Below, in pieces: positions 53,151 to 60,584 of a DNA stretch of 64,000 bases. The notes beneath the pieces were generated by a model, which searched no databases, was not told the origin of the DNA, and worked only from the letters and a program-made list of their open reading frames with translations. The first letter of the stretch is position 1; every line of letters starts with the position of its first letter. The translations under genes were made by a program, and so were the position numbers. Source of the stretch: Rhodobacteraceae bacterium F11138 (GTDB lineage: Bacteria; Pseudomonadota; Alphaproteobacteria; Rhodobacterales; Rhodobacteraceae); assembly GCA_016521575.1 (NCBI GenBank), contig JAEKDP010000001.1, forward strand, positions 186,001 to 250,000, in the 5' to 3' direction.

Positions 53151-53403
53151 GTACAGCCCTGCCCGGCCTTGGTGTTTTGGCAACATTACCCTGCCTGTCA
53201 CCGATTGTAGAGAGGGAGTCTGACCACCGCGCGGCTTTACTTTCTGCACAAAAATGAGGCGCGCCATCTATATTGTGCAAAAATTGTGCAACTTCGCCCG
53301 ACAACGGCCCCGTTTGTCCGCTCGATTTACTTTCCAACCCGTGAACGCAGCGGTTTTCTGCACCTGCAAAACACGTCTCGATCTGCCGAGGGGAGGGAAC
53401 GAG
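53151..53403. promoter_or_regulatory. Promoter region between the divergent PBP and glnK-relic/amtB genes, with TTGTGCA repeats
   Basis: This 253-base stretch has no gene. It holds TGCACAA at 53245-53251 and two direct TTGTGCA copies at 53273-53279 and 53284-53290, 11 bases apart. The last pair reads TGCA-N7-TGCA, reminiscent of an NtrC site (recalled consensus TGCAC-N7-GTGCA), as would suit nitrogen-controlled amtB. It must also hold the PBP promoter. Confidence 0.35.
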
Positions 53404-53515
53404 GTGGCATTCATCATTGCGGCAATCAAGCCGCTCAACCCGCAAGAGCTGCGTCAGACGCTGACCCAAGCCAGCGTGCGCGCGCACAGACGAAACCAAC
53501 GAGAACGCATTGTGA
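53404..53515 (+). pseudogene. glnK: Internally deleted relic of glnK (PII signalling protein)
   Basis: A GTG at 53404, preceded by a strong AGGGGAGGG ribosome site, opens a frame reading AFIIAAIKPLNPQELRQTL, closely resembling the start of GlnK/PII (consensus roughly KLIIAIIKPFKLEEVREALT). Similarity stops after about 25 codons. From 53483, in the next frame, the bases read RTDETNENAL and a TGA at 53513-53515, resembling the RTGE-ending C-terminus of GlnK. About 75 central codons are missing, including the T-loop with its uridylylation tyrosine. glnK normally stands directly before amtB, as here. The relic cannot make a functional PII protein; its ribosome site may still influence amtB translation. 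Confidence 0.75.
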
Positions 53516-53544
53516 TGACGCGGCTCGCAAGAGGATATGACAAC

Positions 53545-54870
53545 ATGCAATTTCCAAGAACACTGACGATCGCAGCCGCAATGATCGCGCTGCCTTCGCT
53601 GGGGCTGACACAAGAGGCGGACACCACCCCGACCAACGCGGACATCGGATTCATCCTGAACACGTTCATGTTCATCGTCATGGGGGTTCTGGTGTTCTGG
53701 ATGGCCGCCGGTTTCGCTATGCTGGAATCAGGGCTTGTCCGGTCCAAGAACGTGACCATGCAGTTGACCAAGAACATGGCGTTGTTCTCGTTGGCGTCGC
53801 TGTTCTATTTCATCCTGGGCTACAACCTGATGTATCCGGGGGACGGCTGGACCATCCCCGGCCTGCTGGGGGCATTTTCGATCACGTCTCTGGAACCTGT
53901 CGGACTGGCCGGCGCGGACCCTGATTTGACCTATGCCTCGGTCGGTTCGGATTTCTTCTTTCAGCTGATGTTCTGCGCGGCAACGGCATCCATCGTATCC
54001 GGCGCCGTGGCCGAGCGCATCAAGCTGGGGCCATTCCTGATCTTCGTCGTGGTTCTGACCGCGGTAATCTATCCGATTCAGGCCAGCTGGAAATGGGGCG
54101 GTGGTTTCCTGGACGAGGCCGGATTCCTGGATTTTGCCGGGTCCACGGTGGTGCATTCGGTCGGCGGCTGGGCGGCGCTTACCGGGGCCATCATTCTGGG
54201 ACCGCGCATCGGGAAGTACAGCAAGGACGGTCGCGTCATCCCGATCCCCGGCTCCAATCTGGCGCTGGCGACAGTCGGTACATTCATTCTGTGGATGGGC
54301 TGGTTCGGTTTCAATGGCGGCTCGCAACTGTACATGGACACCGCCGCCAACGTGGCCGACATCAGCCGGATTCTGGTCAACACCAACACCGCCGCCGCCG
54401 CCGGTGCCGTCGCGGCGATGCTTCTGACCCAGACCATGTACCGGAAACCTGATCTGACCATGATCCTGAACGGGGCACTTGCCGGCCTGGTGTCGATCAC
54501 CGCAGAACCGCTGACCCCGTCGCTGATTTCGGCCGGTCTGATCGGGGCCGTGGGCGGTGTGATCGTGGTCCTTGCCGTGCCTTTCCTGGACCGTATGAAG
54601 ATCGACGACGTCGTCGGCGCAATTCCGGTCCACCTGTTCGCGGGGATCTGGGGCACCATTGCGGTGGTCTTCACCAACAGCGACGCCAATCTGATGGTCC
54701 AGATCTATTCGATCGTGGTTGTCGGTGTCTTCGTGGTCGCAACCTCGGCTGCGGTCTGGTTCATCCTCAGGGCGACCATGGGCATCCGGGTCGGGGCAGA
54801 AGAAGAAATCAACGGGTTGGACATGGCGGAACTGGGTATGGAAGCCTATCCCGAGTTCTCCAAGGGCTGA
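53545..54870 (+). CDS. amtB: Ammonium transporter
   Basis: This 441-residue Amt/MEP/Rh-family channel has a signal-like N-terminus (residues 1-22) and 11 transmembrane helices. The twin histidines of the conduction pore are His204 (STVVHSVGG) and His363 (IPVHLFAGIWG). It brings ammonium into the cytoplasm. The ATG at 53545 follows GAGGA. An in-frame GTG at 53404 belongs to the glnK relic, and read-through from it would add 47 residues before the signal, which is unlikely. AmtB is normally gated by GlnK; here that partner is deleted in cis, so control must come from another PII protein or be lost. Confidence 0.92.
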   Translation: MQFPRTLTIAAAMIALPSLGLTQEADTTPTNADIGFILNTFMFIVMGVLVFWMAAGFAMLESGLVRSKNVTMQLTKNMALFSLASLFYFILGYNLMYPGDGWTIPGLLGAFSITSLEPVGLAGADPDLTYASVGSDFFFQLMFCAATASIVSGAVAERIKLGPFLIFVVVLTAVIYPIQASWKWGGGFLDEAGFLDFAGSTVVHSVGGWAALTGAIILGPRIGKYSKDGRVIPIPGSNLALATVGTFILWMGWFGFNGGSQLYMDTAANVADISRILVNTNTAAAAGAVAAMLLTQTMYRKPDLTMILNGALAGLVSITAEPLTPSLISAGLIGAVGGVIVVLAVPFLDRMKIDDVVGAIPVHLFAGIWGTIAVVFTNSDANLMVQIYSIVVVGVFVVATSAAVWFILRATMGIRVGAEEEINGLDMAELGMEAYPEFSKG

Positions 54871-54892
54871 ACCCGGGAACAATCTGAAACAG

Positions 54893-54922
54893 GGCCTCGA
54901 TGCTGCCGCAACGGGGCCTTTT
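54893..54922 (+). terminator. Rho-independent terminator after amtB
   Basis: A seven-base stem, GGCCTCG (54893-54899) with CGGGGCC (54912-54918, one G/T pair), is followed by TTTT. It lies 22 bases past the amtB stop. Confidence 0.6.
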
Positions 54923-55044
54923 GCATCCGGCGGGCATCCGCGCATGCCCCGGTTGCATTCAACCTGACCGGGTGCATAGTGCGCACACCGGTCATCCGGT
55001 GAAATACATTGGATGCGCAATCCGAAACCTGAAAAGGAGCTACG

Positions 55045-55551
55045 ATGCCAATTCTGAAATCTGTTGCACTTGGCGCCGCTGGGGCAGCCCTGTTCGCGGT
55101 CTCTGCAAGTGCGGATACATTTGAAAAATACGGCGAAGTCGAGGGCTGGAAGGTCTTTGCCGACCAGGACAAGCAATCCTGCCTGATCGAAGCCGTGGAC
55201 GACGCGGAAAACGTCGTGCAGATGGGGCTGACCAGCGACAAGGCAGCCGCTTATGTCGGCGTCTTCACCAAAGCCAAGACCGACATCAAAAGCGGCGACA
55301 AGGAAGCCGTCGTCATCGAAATCGACGGCGATCTTTATGTCGGCGAAGCCACGGGTATGCGCGGCAACATCACCAAGGGCTATTCCGGCGGTTATGTTCT
55401 GTCCGACGACCCCAATTTTGTCGAAGATCTCGCCAAGAAATATGTCATGAACGTATTCCCCGAGAAGGAATACGGGTTCGCAGTCAATCTGGACGGCACA
55501 TTCAAGGCAATCGAGATGGCCAAGAAGTGCAATGCCGAACTGAACAGTTAG
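55045..55551 (+). CDS. Exported protein of unknown function
   Basis: The 168-residue protein has a clear signal peptide (about 1-23, ending SASA). The mature part contains EGWKVFADQDKQSCLIEAV, a GLTSDKAAAYVGVFTK strand and a C-terminal AKKCNAEL, so two cysteines (near positions 47 and 163) could form a disulfide. I do not recognise a named family, though the opening WKVF-x-D pattern is reminiscent of IalB-type periplasmic proteins. An AAAAGGAG ribosome site and a strong terminator at 55677-55712 mark it as an independent, probably well-expressed gene. Confidence 0.8.
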   Translation: MPILKSVALGAAGAALFAVSASADTFEKYGEVEGWKVFADQDKQSCLIEAVDDAENVVQMGLTSDKAAAYVGVFTKAKTDIKSGDKEAVVIEIDGDLYVGEATGMRGNITKGYSGGYVLSDDPNFVEDLAKKYVMNVFPEKEYGFAVNLDGTFKAIEMAKKCNAELNS

Positions 55552-55676
55552 AGCAATCCGCTTCAAACCTGAATCGTCTTTCGCTGTCTGAAATCAGAGA
55601 TTTCAACGCGCAAGGTGATACGGGATAGATCAGATTAAAGGCGTAACGCAATAAGGCACGTTTCAACCAGCATCCG

Positions 55677-55712
55677 GGCCGACCGTTTCAGCAGATCCGG
55701 TCGGCCTTTTTT
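55677..55712 (+). terminator. Rho-independent terminator
   Basis: A perfect nine-base GC stem, GGCCGACCG (55677-55685) with CGGTCGGCC (55698-55706), is followed by six T residues. It ends plus-strand transcription 126 bases after the exported-protein gene and just before the convergent aminotransferase stop. Confidence 0.85.
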
Positions 55713-55728
55713 AATGCACAGGCAGGTT

Positions 55729-56916
55729 TCAGATTCCGGTATCGACGATTGCCTTGGCCAAGATCGGAACCGTGGCGGCATTCAGCCCCGCGATATTCAT
55801 GCGGCTGTCCCCGACCATGTAGATGCCGTGATCCGCGCGCAGTTTTTCGACCATCGCCGGGCTGGTCCCGAGACGTGAGAACATGCCACGATGTTGTGCG
55901 ATGAACCCGAACCGGTCTGATCCGGACAGGCGTTGCAGTTCATCCGCCAGCGATTGGCGCAGCCCCAGCATGGACAGGCGCACCTGTTCCAGTTCCGCCG
56001 CCCAATCGGCACGCAACGCATCATCATTCAGGATCATGGTCACCACCCGCGCGCCGTGATCCGGTGGAAACGAATAATTCTGGCGATTCAGAAAGGCCAA
56101 TGTATCCTGGTTCAATCCGCGCTGTTCCGCGTTCCTGCTGACAGCCATCAACAACCCGGTACGTTCCCGGTAAATGCCGAAGTTCTTCGAACAGCTGGCC
56201 GCGATCAGGCATTCGGGCACCTGGCTGGCCACCATGCGGGTGGCGGCGGCATCGGCCTCCAGCCCGTCGCCGAACCCCTGATAGGCAATGTCGATCATCG
56301 GGATCAGACCGCGTTCGTTCATCAGATCGATGACCACCTGCCATTCAACCTTGTTCAGGTTGGCCCCGGTCGGATTGTGACAGCAGCCATGCAGCAACAC
56401 CACATCACCGGCGCGCGCCTTGCCGAGATCCTCGATCATGCCACCGAAATCGACACCGCGGGTTTCATTGTCGAAATAGCGATAGGCGACGGTTTCCATT
56501 CCCAGGTATTTCAGGATTGACAGGTGGTTGGGCCAGGTCGGATCCGACACGAAGACACGGGCATCCGGATTGGCCATGCGGATCAGTTCGAACGCTTGCC
56601 GGCAAGCCCCGGTTCCGCCCGGCGTCGCCGCCGCGCCCACGGTGTCGCGCGCGACCGCATCGCCCAGAATCAACCCGATCATCGCGTCGGAATACGCCGG
56701 GTCCCCGACCAGCCCGACATAGGCCTTTGTGTCCTGTTCCTGCCACAGTTTGTGCTCGGCGGCCTTGACCGCGCGCATCACAGGGGTCACCCCTTCCGCG
56801 TTCTTGTAGACCCCGACGCCCAGATCGATCTTTTCGGCGCGCGGGTCTTCGCGATAGGCTTTCATCAGCGCCAGAATCTTGTCAGCGGGCTGGGCCTGCA
56901 ATCTTTCGAACATCAT
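55729..56916 (-). CDS. Aromatic/aspartate aminotransferase (class I, TyrB-like)
   Basis: The 395-residue PLP enzyme belongs to the AspC/TyrB subgroup: DLGVGVYKNAEG near the start, NPTG at 181-184, and the PLP lysine Lys244 in SCSKNFGIYRERTG. It would transaminate aspartate and aromatic amino acids with 2-oxoglutarate. The ATG at 56916 has GGAG eight bases upstream and overlaps the sulfurtransferase stop (ATGA). It is the last gene of a smpB-sseA-aminotransferase run. Since TyrB-type enzymes can convert cysteine to 3-mercaptopyruvate, it may supply the upstream gene's substrate; that link is inference. Confidence 0.92.
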   Translation of the reverse strand: MMFERLQAQPADKILALMKAYREDPRAEKIDLGVGVYKNAEGVTPVMRAVKAAEHKLWQEQDTKAYVGLVGDPAYSDAMIGLILGDAVARDTVGAAATPGGTGACRQAFELIRMANPDARVFVSDPTWPNHLSILKYLGMETVAYRYFDNETRGVDFGGMIEDLGKARAGDVVLLHGCCHNPTGANLNKVEWQVVIDLMNERGLIPMIDIAYQGFGDGLEADAAATRMVASQVPECLIAASCSKNFGIYRERTGLLMAVSRNAEQRGLNQDTLAFLNRQNYSFPPDHGARVVTMILNDDALRADWAAELEQVRLSMLGLRQSLADELQRLSGSDRFGFIAQHRGMFSRLGTSPAMVEKLRADHGIYMVGDSRMNIAGLNAATVPILAKAIVDTGI

Positions 56917-57767
56917 GCGTCTCCGGTTTCGATGGGAAGTGTTGAAAAAGCACCCCATTCGGCCCAGGAACCGTCATAGAGCGCATAATCTGTCTTGCCG
57001 ATCCGTTCCAGCGCCAGCGCCAGAATCGCCGCGGTCACCCCTGAACCGCAGGTGGTGATGGCGGGCTTGGACAGGTCCACGCCGGCCGCCAGAAATTCGG
57101 CACGCAGATCGTCCACGGGCTTCATGGTTCCGTCCGCGTTCAACAGCCGGGTAAAGGGCAGGTTCCGGGATCCGGGGATATGGCCTGCCCGCAGCCCCGC
57201 GCGGGGTTCCGGTTCATCGCCGCGAAACCGGCTTGCCGAGCGCGCGTCGATGATTTCGTGATCGCCCAGCTTGGCCGCCTGGCTGACCTGGGTCACATCG
57301 CGCACAAGGCTGTTTTGCACCCGCACGGTCATATGGCGGTCCCGCACCACCGGCGGCAGGTCCTCGACGGCCCGGCCCTCGGCCTGCCACTTGGGCAAAC
57401 CGCCGTCCAGCACCGCGACATTGGGCTGACCCATCAGCCGGAACAGCCACCAGACCCGCGCTGCCGAATTCAGCCCGGCCCCGTCATAAACCACGACCTG
57501 ATGCCCGTCACCCACGCCCATGGCCCGCAAACGCGACATGAATTTCTCGACCGGGGGCACCATATGGGGCAGATCCGAACGGTGATCTGCAATATCGTCG
57601 ATATCAAAGAACCGCGCGCCGGGGATATGGGCGGCCGCATATTCTGCCTTGGCGTCGCGCCCGACGGTCGGCAAATACAACGACCCGTCGAGAATCCGCA
57701 GATCGGGATCCTTGAGATGCGCCGCCAGCCAGTCGGTGGAAACCAGAGTTTTCGGATCATCCTGCAT
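56913..57767 (-). CDS. sseA: 3-mercaptopyruvate sulfurtransferase
   Basis: This 284-residue protein has two rhodanese domains (about 6-130 and 160-280). The active-site loop is CGSGVTA with Cys240, the form typical of mercaptopyruvate sulfurtransferases rather than thiosulfate enzymes (which have CRKGVT). It transfers sulfur from 3-mercaptopyruvate to thiols or cyanide. The ATG at 57767 was chosen because similarity begins there; the open frame reaches 57893. It is coupled to the aminotransferase gene by an ATGA overlap. Confidence 0.92.
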   Translation of the reverse strand: MQDDPKTLVSTDWLAAHLKDPDLRILDGSLYLPTVGRDAKAEYAAAHIPGARFFDIDDIADHRSDLPHMVPPVEKFMSRLRAMGVGDGHQVVVYDGAGLNSAARVWWLFRLMGQPNVAVLDGGLPKWQAEGRAVEDLPPVVRDRHMTVRVQNSLVRDVTQVSQAAKLGDHEIIDARSASRFRGDEPEPRAGLRAGHIPGSRNLPFTRLLNADGTMKPVDDLRAEFLAAGVDLSKPAITTCGSGVTAAILALALERIGKTDYALYDGSWAEWGAFSTLPIETGDA

Positions 57768-57850
57768 GTCAGACAGCCCCCATTTGAATCGCGCCCTTGC
57801 TACGCCGCCGCTGCTATCGTTGCAAGCCTGCTGCCCGGTCGATGCCAGGT

Positions 57851-58327
57851 TCAGCGGTTGTCCTTGAGCAGCCGCTGTTTTTGACGGCTCCAATCGCGTT
57901 TGGCCTGGGTTTCGCGCTTGTCATGGTTCTTTTTGCCCTTGGCGATGCCGATCTTCAGCTTGGCCATCCCGCGATGATTGAAATACATCACGATGGGCAC
58001 CAGGGTCATCCCCTTGCGTTGGGTCGCATTCCACAGGTTGGACAGTTCCCTGCGCGACACCAACAGTTTGCGGCGACGGCGTTCTTCATGGCGAAATGTC
58101 TTGGCCTGGGCATATGGCGCGATATAGCTGTTGACCAACCACAGTTCGCCGTCTTCGACCGCCGCATAGCTTTCGGCGATATTCGCACCGCCTTGGCGCA
58201 GCGATTTCACTTCGGACCCTTCCAGCAGGATACCGCATTCCAGATCATCCTCGATGGCATAATCGAACCGCGCCCGCCGGTTTTCCGCGATCACCTTGTA
58301 ATTCGGGTCGGATTTTGTCTGTGCCAT
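57851..58327 (-). CDS. smpB: SsrA-binding protein SmpB
   Basis: The 158-residue protein matches Smp[45 protein letters not shown] and a basic C-terminal tail with [16 protein letters not shown]. It binds tmRNA and places it in stalled ribosomes for trans-translation. No classical ribosome site is seen before 58327, but similarity starts right after it. The gene is divergent from the MltB-type transglycosylase. The tmRNA gene itself is not in the window. Confidence 0.95.
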   Translation of the reverse strand: MAQTKSDPNYKVIAENRRARFDYAIEDDLECGILLEGSEVKSLRQGGANIAESYAAVEDGELWLVNSYIAPYAQAKTFRHEERRRRKLLVSRRELSNLWNATQRKGMTLVPIVMYFNHRGMAKLKIGIAKGKKNHDKRETQAKRDWSRQKQRLLKDNR

Positions 58328-58469
58328 GGGTGGCAGATGTAGGCGCTTGGATGCACGGGCGCAAGAAGCGCCGAACAGGTCTTTTTGCGCTGTTGCCTCG
58401 CCTGACGGTTTGCCTGAACTCTGCGGTAGGGTATGTGTTCCGAAACAATTCGGGCAAAGGGCAGAAAAC

Positions 58470-59606
58470 ATGCGGATTTCACGACGGCTTGCAACCCTGG
58501 GCATCGCGGCAACGGCGCTTTCGGCCTGTTCCGGCGGGAGCGTGACACAGTCGACACCTTCGACGATGCCAACGGCCGCGAATGCGGGCTATGATGCCTG
58601 GGTTGCAGGCTTCAAATCCCGCGCCGCGGCACAGGGGATTTCGCAGGCGACCATCAACCGCGCCTTTCGGGGTGCGGGATATCTGCCCGGCGTGATCGAA
58701 CGCGACCGCAACCAGACCGAATTCAAACGCTCGCTCGAAGACTATCTGGCGATTGCCGCCTCGGATGACCGGGTTCAGACCGGGCGCGCCAAGTTGCGCC
58801 AGCATAACGCCACCCTGTCCCGCATCGAATCCACATATGGCGTCGACAAGCATGTCGTCGTCGCGATCTGGGGCCTGGAAAGCCGCTATGGCGCGCGGCG
58901 TGGCGACATCCAGGTGGTGTCGGCACTGAGCACGCTGGCCTATGACGGGCGGCGCGGGTCCTTCTTTGAAAAGCAGCTTATTGCCGCGCTCAAGATATTG
59001 CAGAACGGCGATACAACCACGGACCGCATGACCGGCAGCTGGGCCGGCGCGATGGGCCATACCCAATTCATTCCGACATCCTATCTGGCCTATGCGGTGG
59101 ATTTCACAGGCGATGGACGTCGCGACATCTGGTCAGAAGACCCCACCGATTCCCTGGCGTCGACAGCGGCCTATCTGCAGCGGTCAGGCTGGGTCACCGG
59201 ACAACCCTGGGGGGGTGAACTGGGGTCGAAGGCGGCGAACTACGGCACACCTTCAGCCGTCCTCCAACCCCAGGTGCCGGGGCCGAAATTCGCAGTCTAC
59301 AAGAACTTTTCGGTCATAAAACGTTACAATAATTCAGACAGCTACGCGATCGGTGTTGGCCATCTGGCCGACCGGATCGCCGGCGGAGGGCCGCTGAAAA
59401 CGCCGTTCGGCCCCGACGCAAACGGGCTGACCCTGGCGGATCGCAAGGAATTGCAGACCCGCCTGACCGCCGCAGGGTTTGATACCGATGGCGCCGACGG
59501 CGTGATCGGATCCAAATCGCAGGCCGCGATCAGCGCCTATCAACGCAACGCGGGTCTGCCGGTCACCGGCGAGCCTTCGTTGAGCCTGTTGAACAGGCTG
59601 CGCTGA
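58470..59606 (+). CDS. MltB-family lytic transglycosylase lipoprotein with peptidoglycan-binding domain
   Basis: This 378-residue protein has a lipobox at Cys20 (ALSAC) and an MltB-like catalytic domain (about 38-300) with Glu137 in [13 protein letters not shown] and [20 protein letters not shown]-terminal peptidoglycan-binding domain (about 315-378) has [34 protein letters not shown]. It cuts glycan strands to 1,6-anhydro products at the envelope. AAAGGG lies upstream of the ATG. The open frame to 58326 overlaps smpB and is not coding. Confidence 0.93.
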   Translation: MRISRRLATLGIAATALSACSGGSVTQSTPSTMPTAANAGYDAWVAGFKSRAAAQGISQATINRAFRGAGYLPGVIERDRNQTEFKRSLEDYLAIAASDDRVQTGRAKLRQHNATLSRIESTYGVDKHVVVAIWGLESRYGARRGDIQVVSALSTLAYDGRRGSFFEKQLIAALKILQNGDTTTDRMTGSWAGAMGHTQFIPTSYLAYAVDFTGDGRRDIWSEDPTDSLASTAAYLQRSGWVTGQPWGGELGSKAANYGTPSAVLQPQVPGPKFAVYKNFSVIKRYNNSDSYAIGVGHLADRIAGGGPLKTPFGPDANGLTLADRKELQTRLTAAGFDTDGADGVIGSKSQAAISAYQRNAGLPVTGEPSLSLLNRLR

Positions 59607-59623
59607 CAGCCGATCACCGGCAA

Positions 59624-60442
59624 TCAATCACCCAGTTTGGCGTGAACCTCGGCCAGATCAATCTGGCCGATCGGCAGCTTGTTGGCGGGGTTCTCAAAAT
59701 CGTATTTGAACAGTTCGAAATCACGTTTGTAGATTTCATACACAAGATGCATCGACAGATCGTCAAAGAAATCTTCGACCGGATGCGCCCGTTCGGGGCC
59801 GTGGGCCTGACTTTCGTTGAAGCGCGGTATTGACTTCAAGTCGACCGGATGCGGCGTTTCCACCGCGTTCAGGACCTGCTCCATGCCTTCGTCGAACGTC
59901 TCTGTCCAGAAGATGTTGTCGTAGGCCCCACCGTTCACAATGAAGGTCGACACATGGCCGGACACAGCGGACCAGTGGATGTCCGGATCCATCGGTTTTC
60001 GCCATTTGATCGTGTCGCGCGCGAACAGCAAGAACCGCCGAAACGACCGGATCTGGTCGAATTCTTCCTTGCCGTCCTCTCCGCCCACCTCGATGCCGTA
60101 ATTGGCCATCAACATCGGCACCAGATTGCCCCGGTATCTTTTTCCGTTGCGCTGGATGCCGCAGATCTTGTCGAAAAACGAACTCAGGATGCGGCTATAG
60201 GGATTGCGCACACAGGTGAACGCATAGGACCGGCGTTCGCGCACATTGCGCACGATCGGTTCATGGCTGGTCTCGATCGCCCATTTGTGCATCCCGCTTT
60301 CGGCATCATGGATATCACCGTCATAGAACTGCCCATGGTCGGAATAATACATGATCTGCCCGATGGTCGAACAGGCGCATTTGGGCACCACCCGGTATAC
60401 CATGCTTTCGGACGTGGTCATCCAGATCCCGGGAAACCCCAT
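59624..60442 (-). CDS. Sulfotransferase family 2 protein
   Basis: The 272-residue protein has both PAPS contacts of carbohydrate-type sulfotransferases. The 5'-phosphosulfate loop is VVPKCACSTI (18-27), and the 3'-phosphate motif is TCVRNPYSRILSS (76-88). This matches Sulfotransfer_2, the family of HNK-1, chondroitin and heparan sulfotransferases. It would move sulfate from PAPS onto a sugar, probably in the cytoplasm since no signal peptide or transmembrane segment is seen. The ATG at 60442 has AAGGAGG upstream. It is divergent from a GT14 glycosyltransferase 142 bases away, suggesting a shared glycan. Confidence 0.87.
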   Translation of the reverse strand: MGFPGIWMTTSESMVYRVVPKCACSTIGQIMYYSDHGQFYDGDIHDAESGMHKWAIETSHEPIVRNVRERRSYAFTCVRNPYSRILSSFFDKICGIQRNGKRYRGNLVPMLMANYGIEVGGEDGKEEFDQIRSFRRFLLFARDTIKWRKPMDPDIHWSAVSGHVSTFIVNGGAYDNIFWTETFDEGMEQVLNAVETPHPVDLKSIPRFNESQAHGPERAHPVEDFFDDLSMHLVYEIYKRDFELFKYDFENPANKLPIGQIDLAEVHAKLGD

Positions 60443-60584
60443 ATTTCTGCCTCCTTGGCCTGATCGATCCGTATCGGTTACAGGCATCATCCAAGCAAAA
60501 AAGCAAAACGTGCCGGTTTATTCAATCGTTCTTCACCGCTATCAAGATATTCTATCTGCAAATAAAAGGTGTATCGCTCTGAAG

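Noticed and set aside
53404-54870. GTG at 53404 as the true amtB start
   Set aside because: The added residues match the N-terminus of GlnK, not AmtB, and would bury the AmtB signal segment; ATG 53545 has its own GAGGA site.
53728-55566. 612-codon minus-strand open frame
   Set aside because: It is antisense to amtB and the exported-protein gene and reads as a His/Arg/Gln-rich shadow.
60351-60584. Upstream extension of the GT14 frame
   Set aside because: It overlaps the start of the divergent sulfotransferase gene and shows no similarity; the family begins at 60585.
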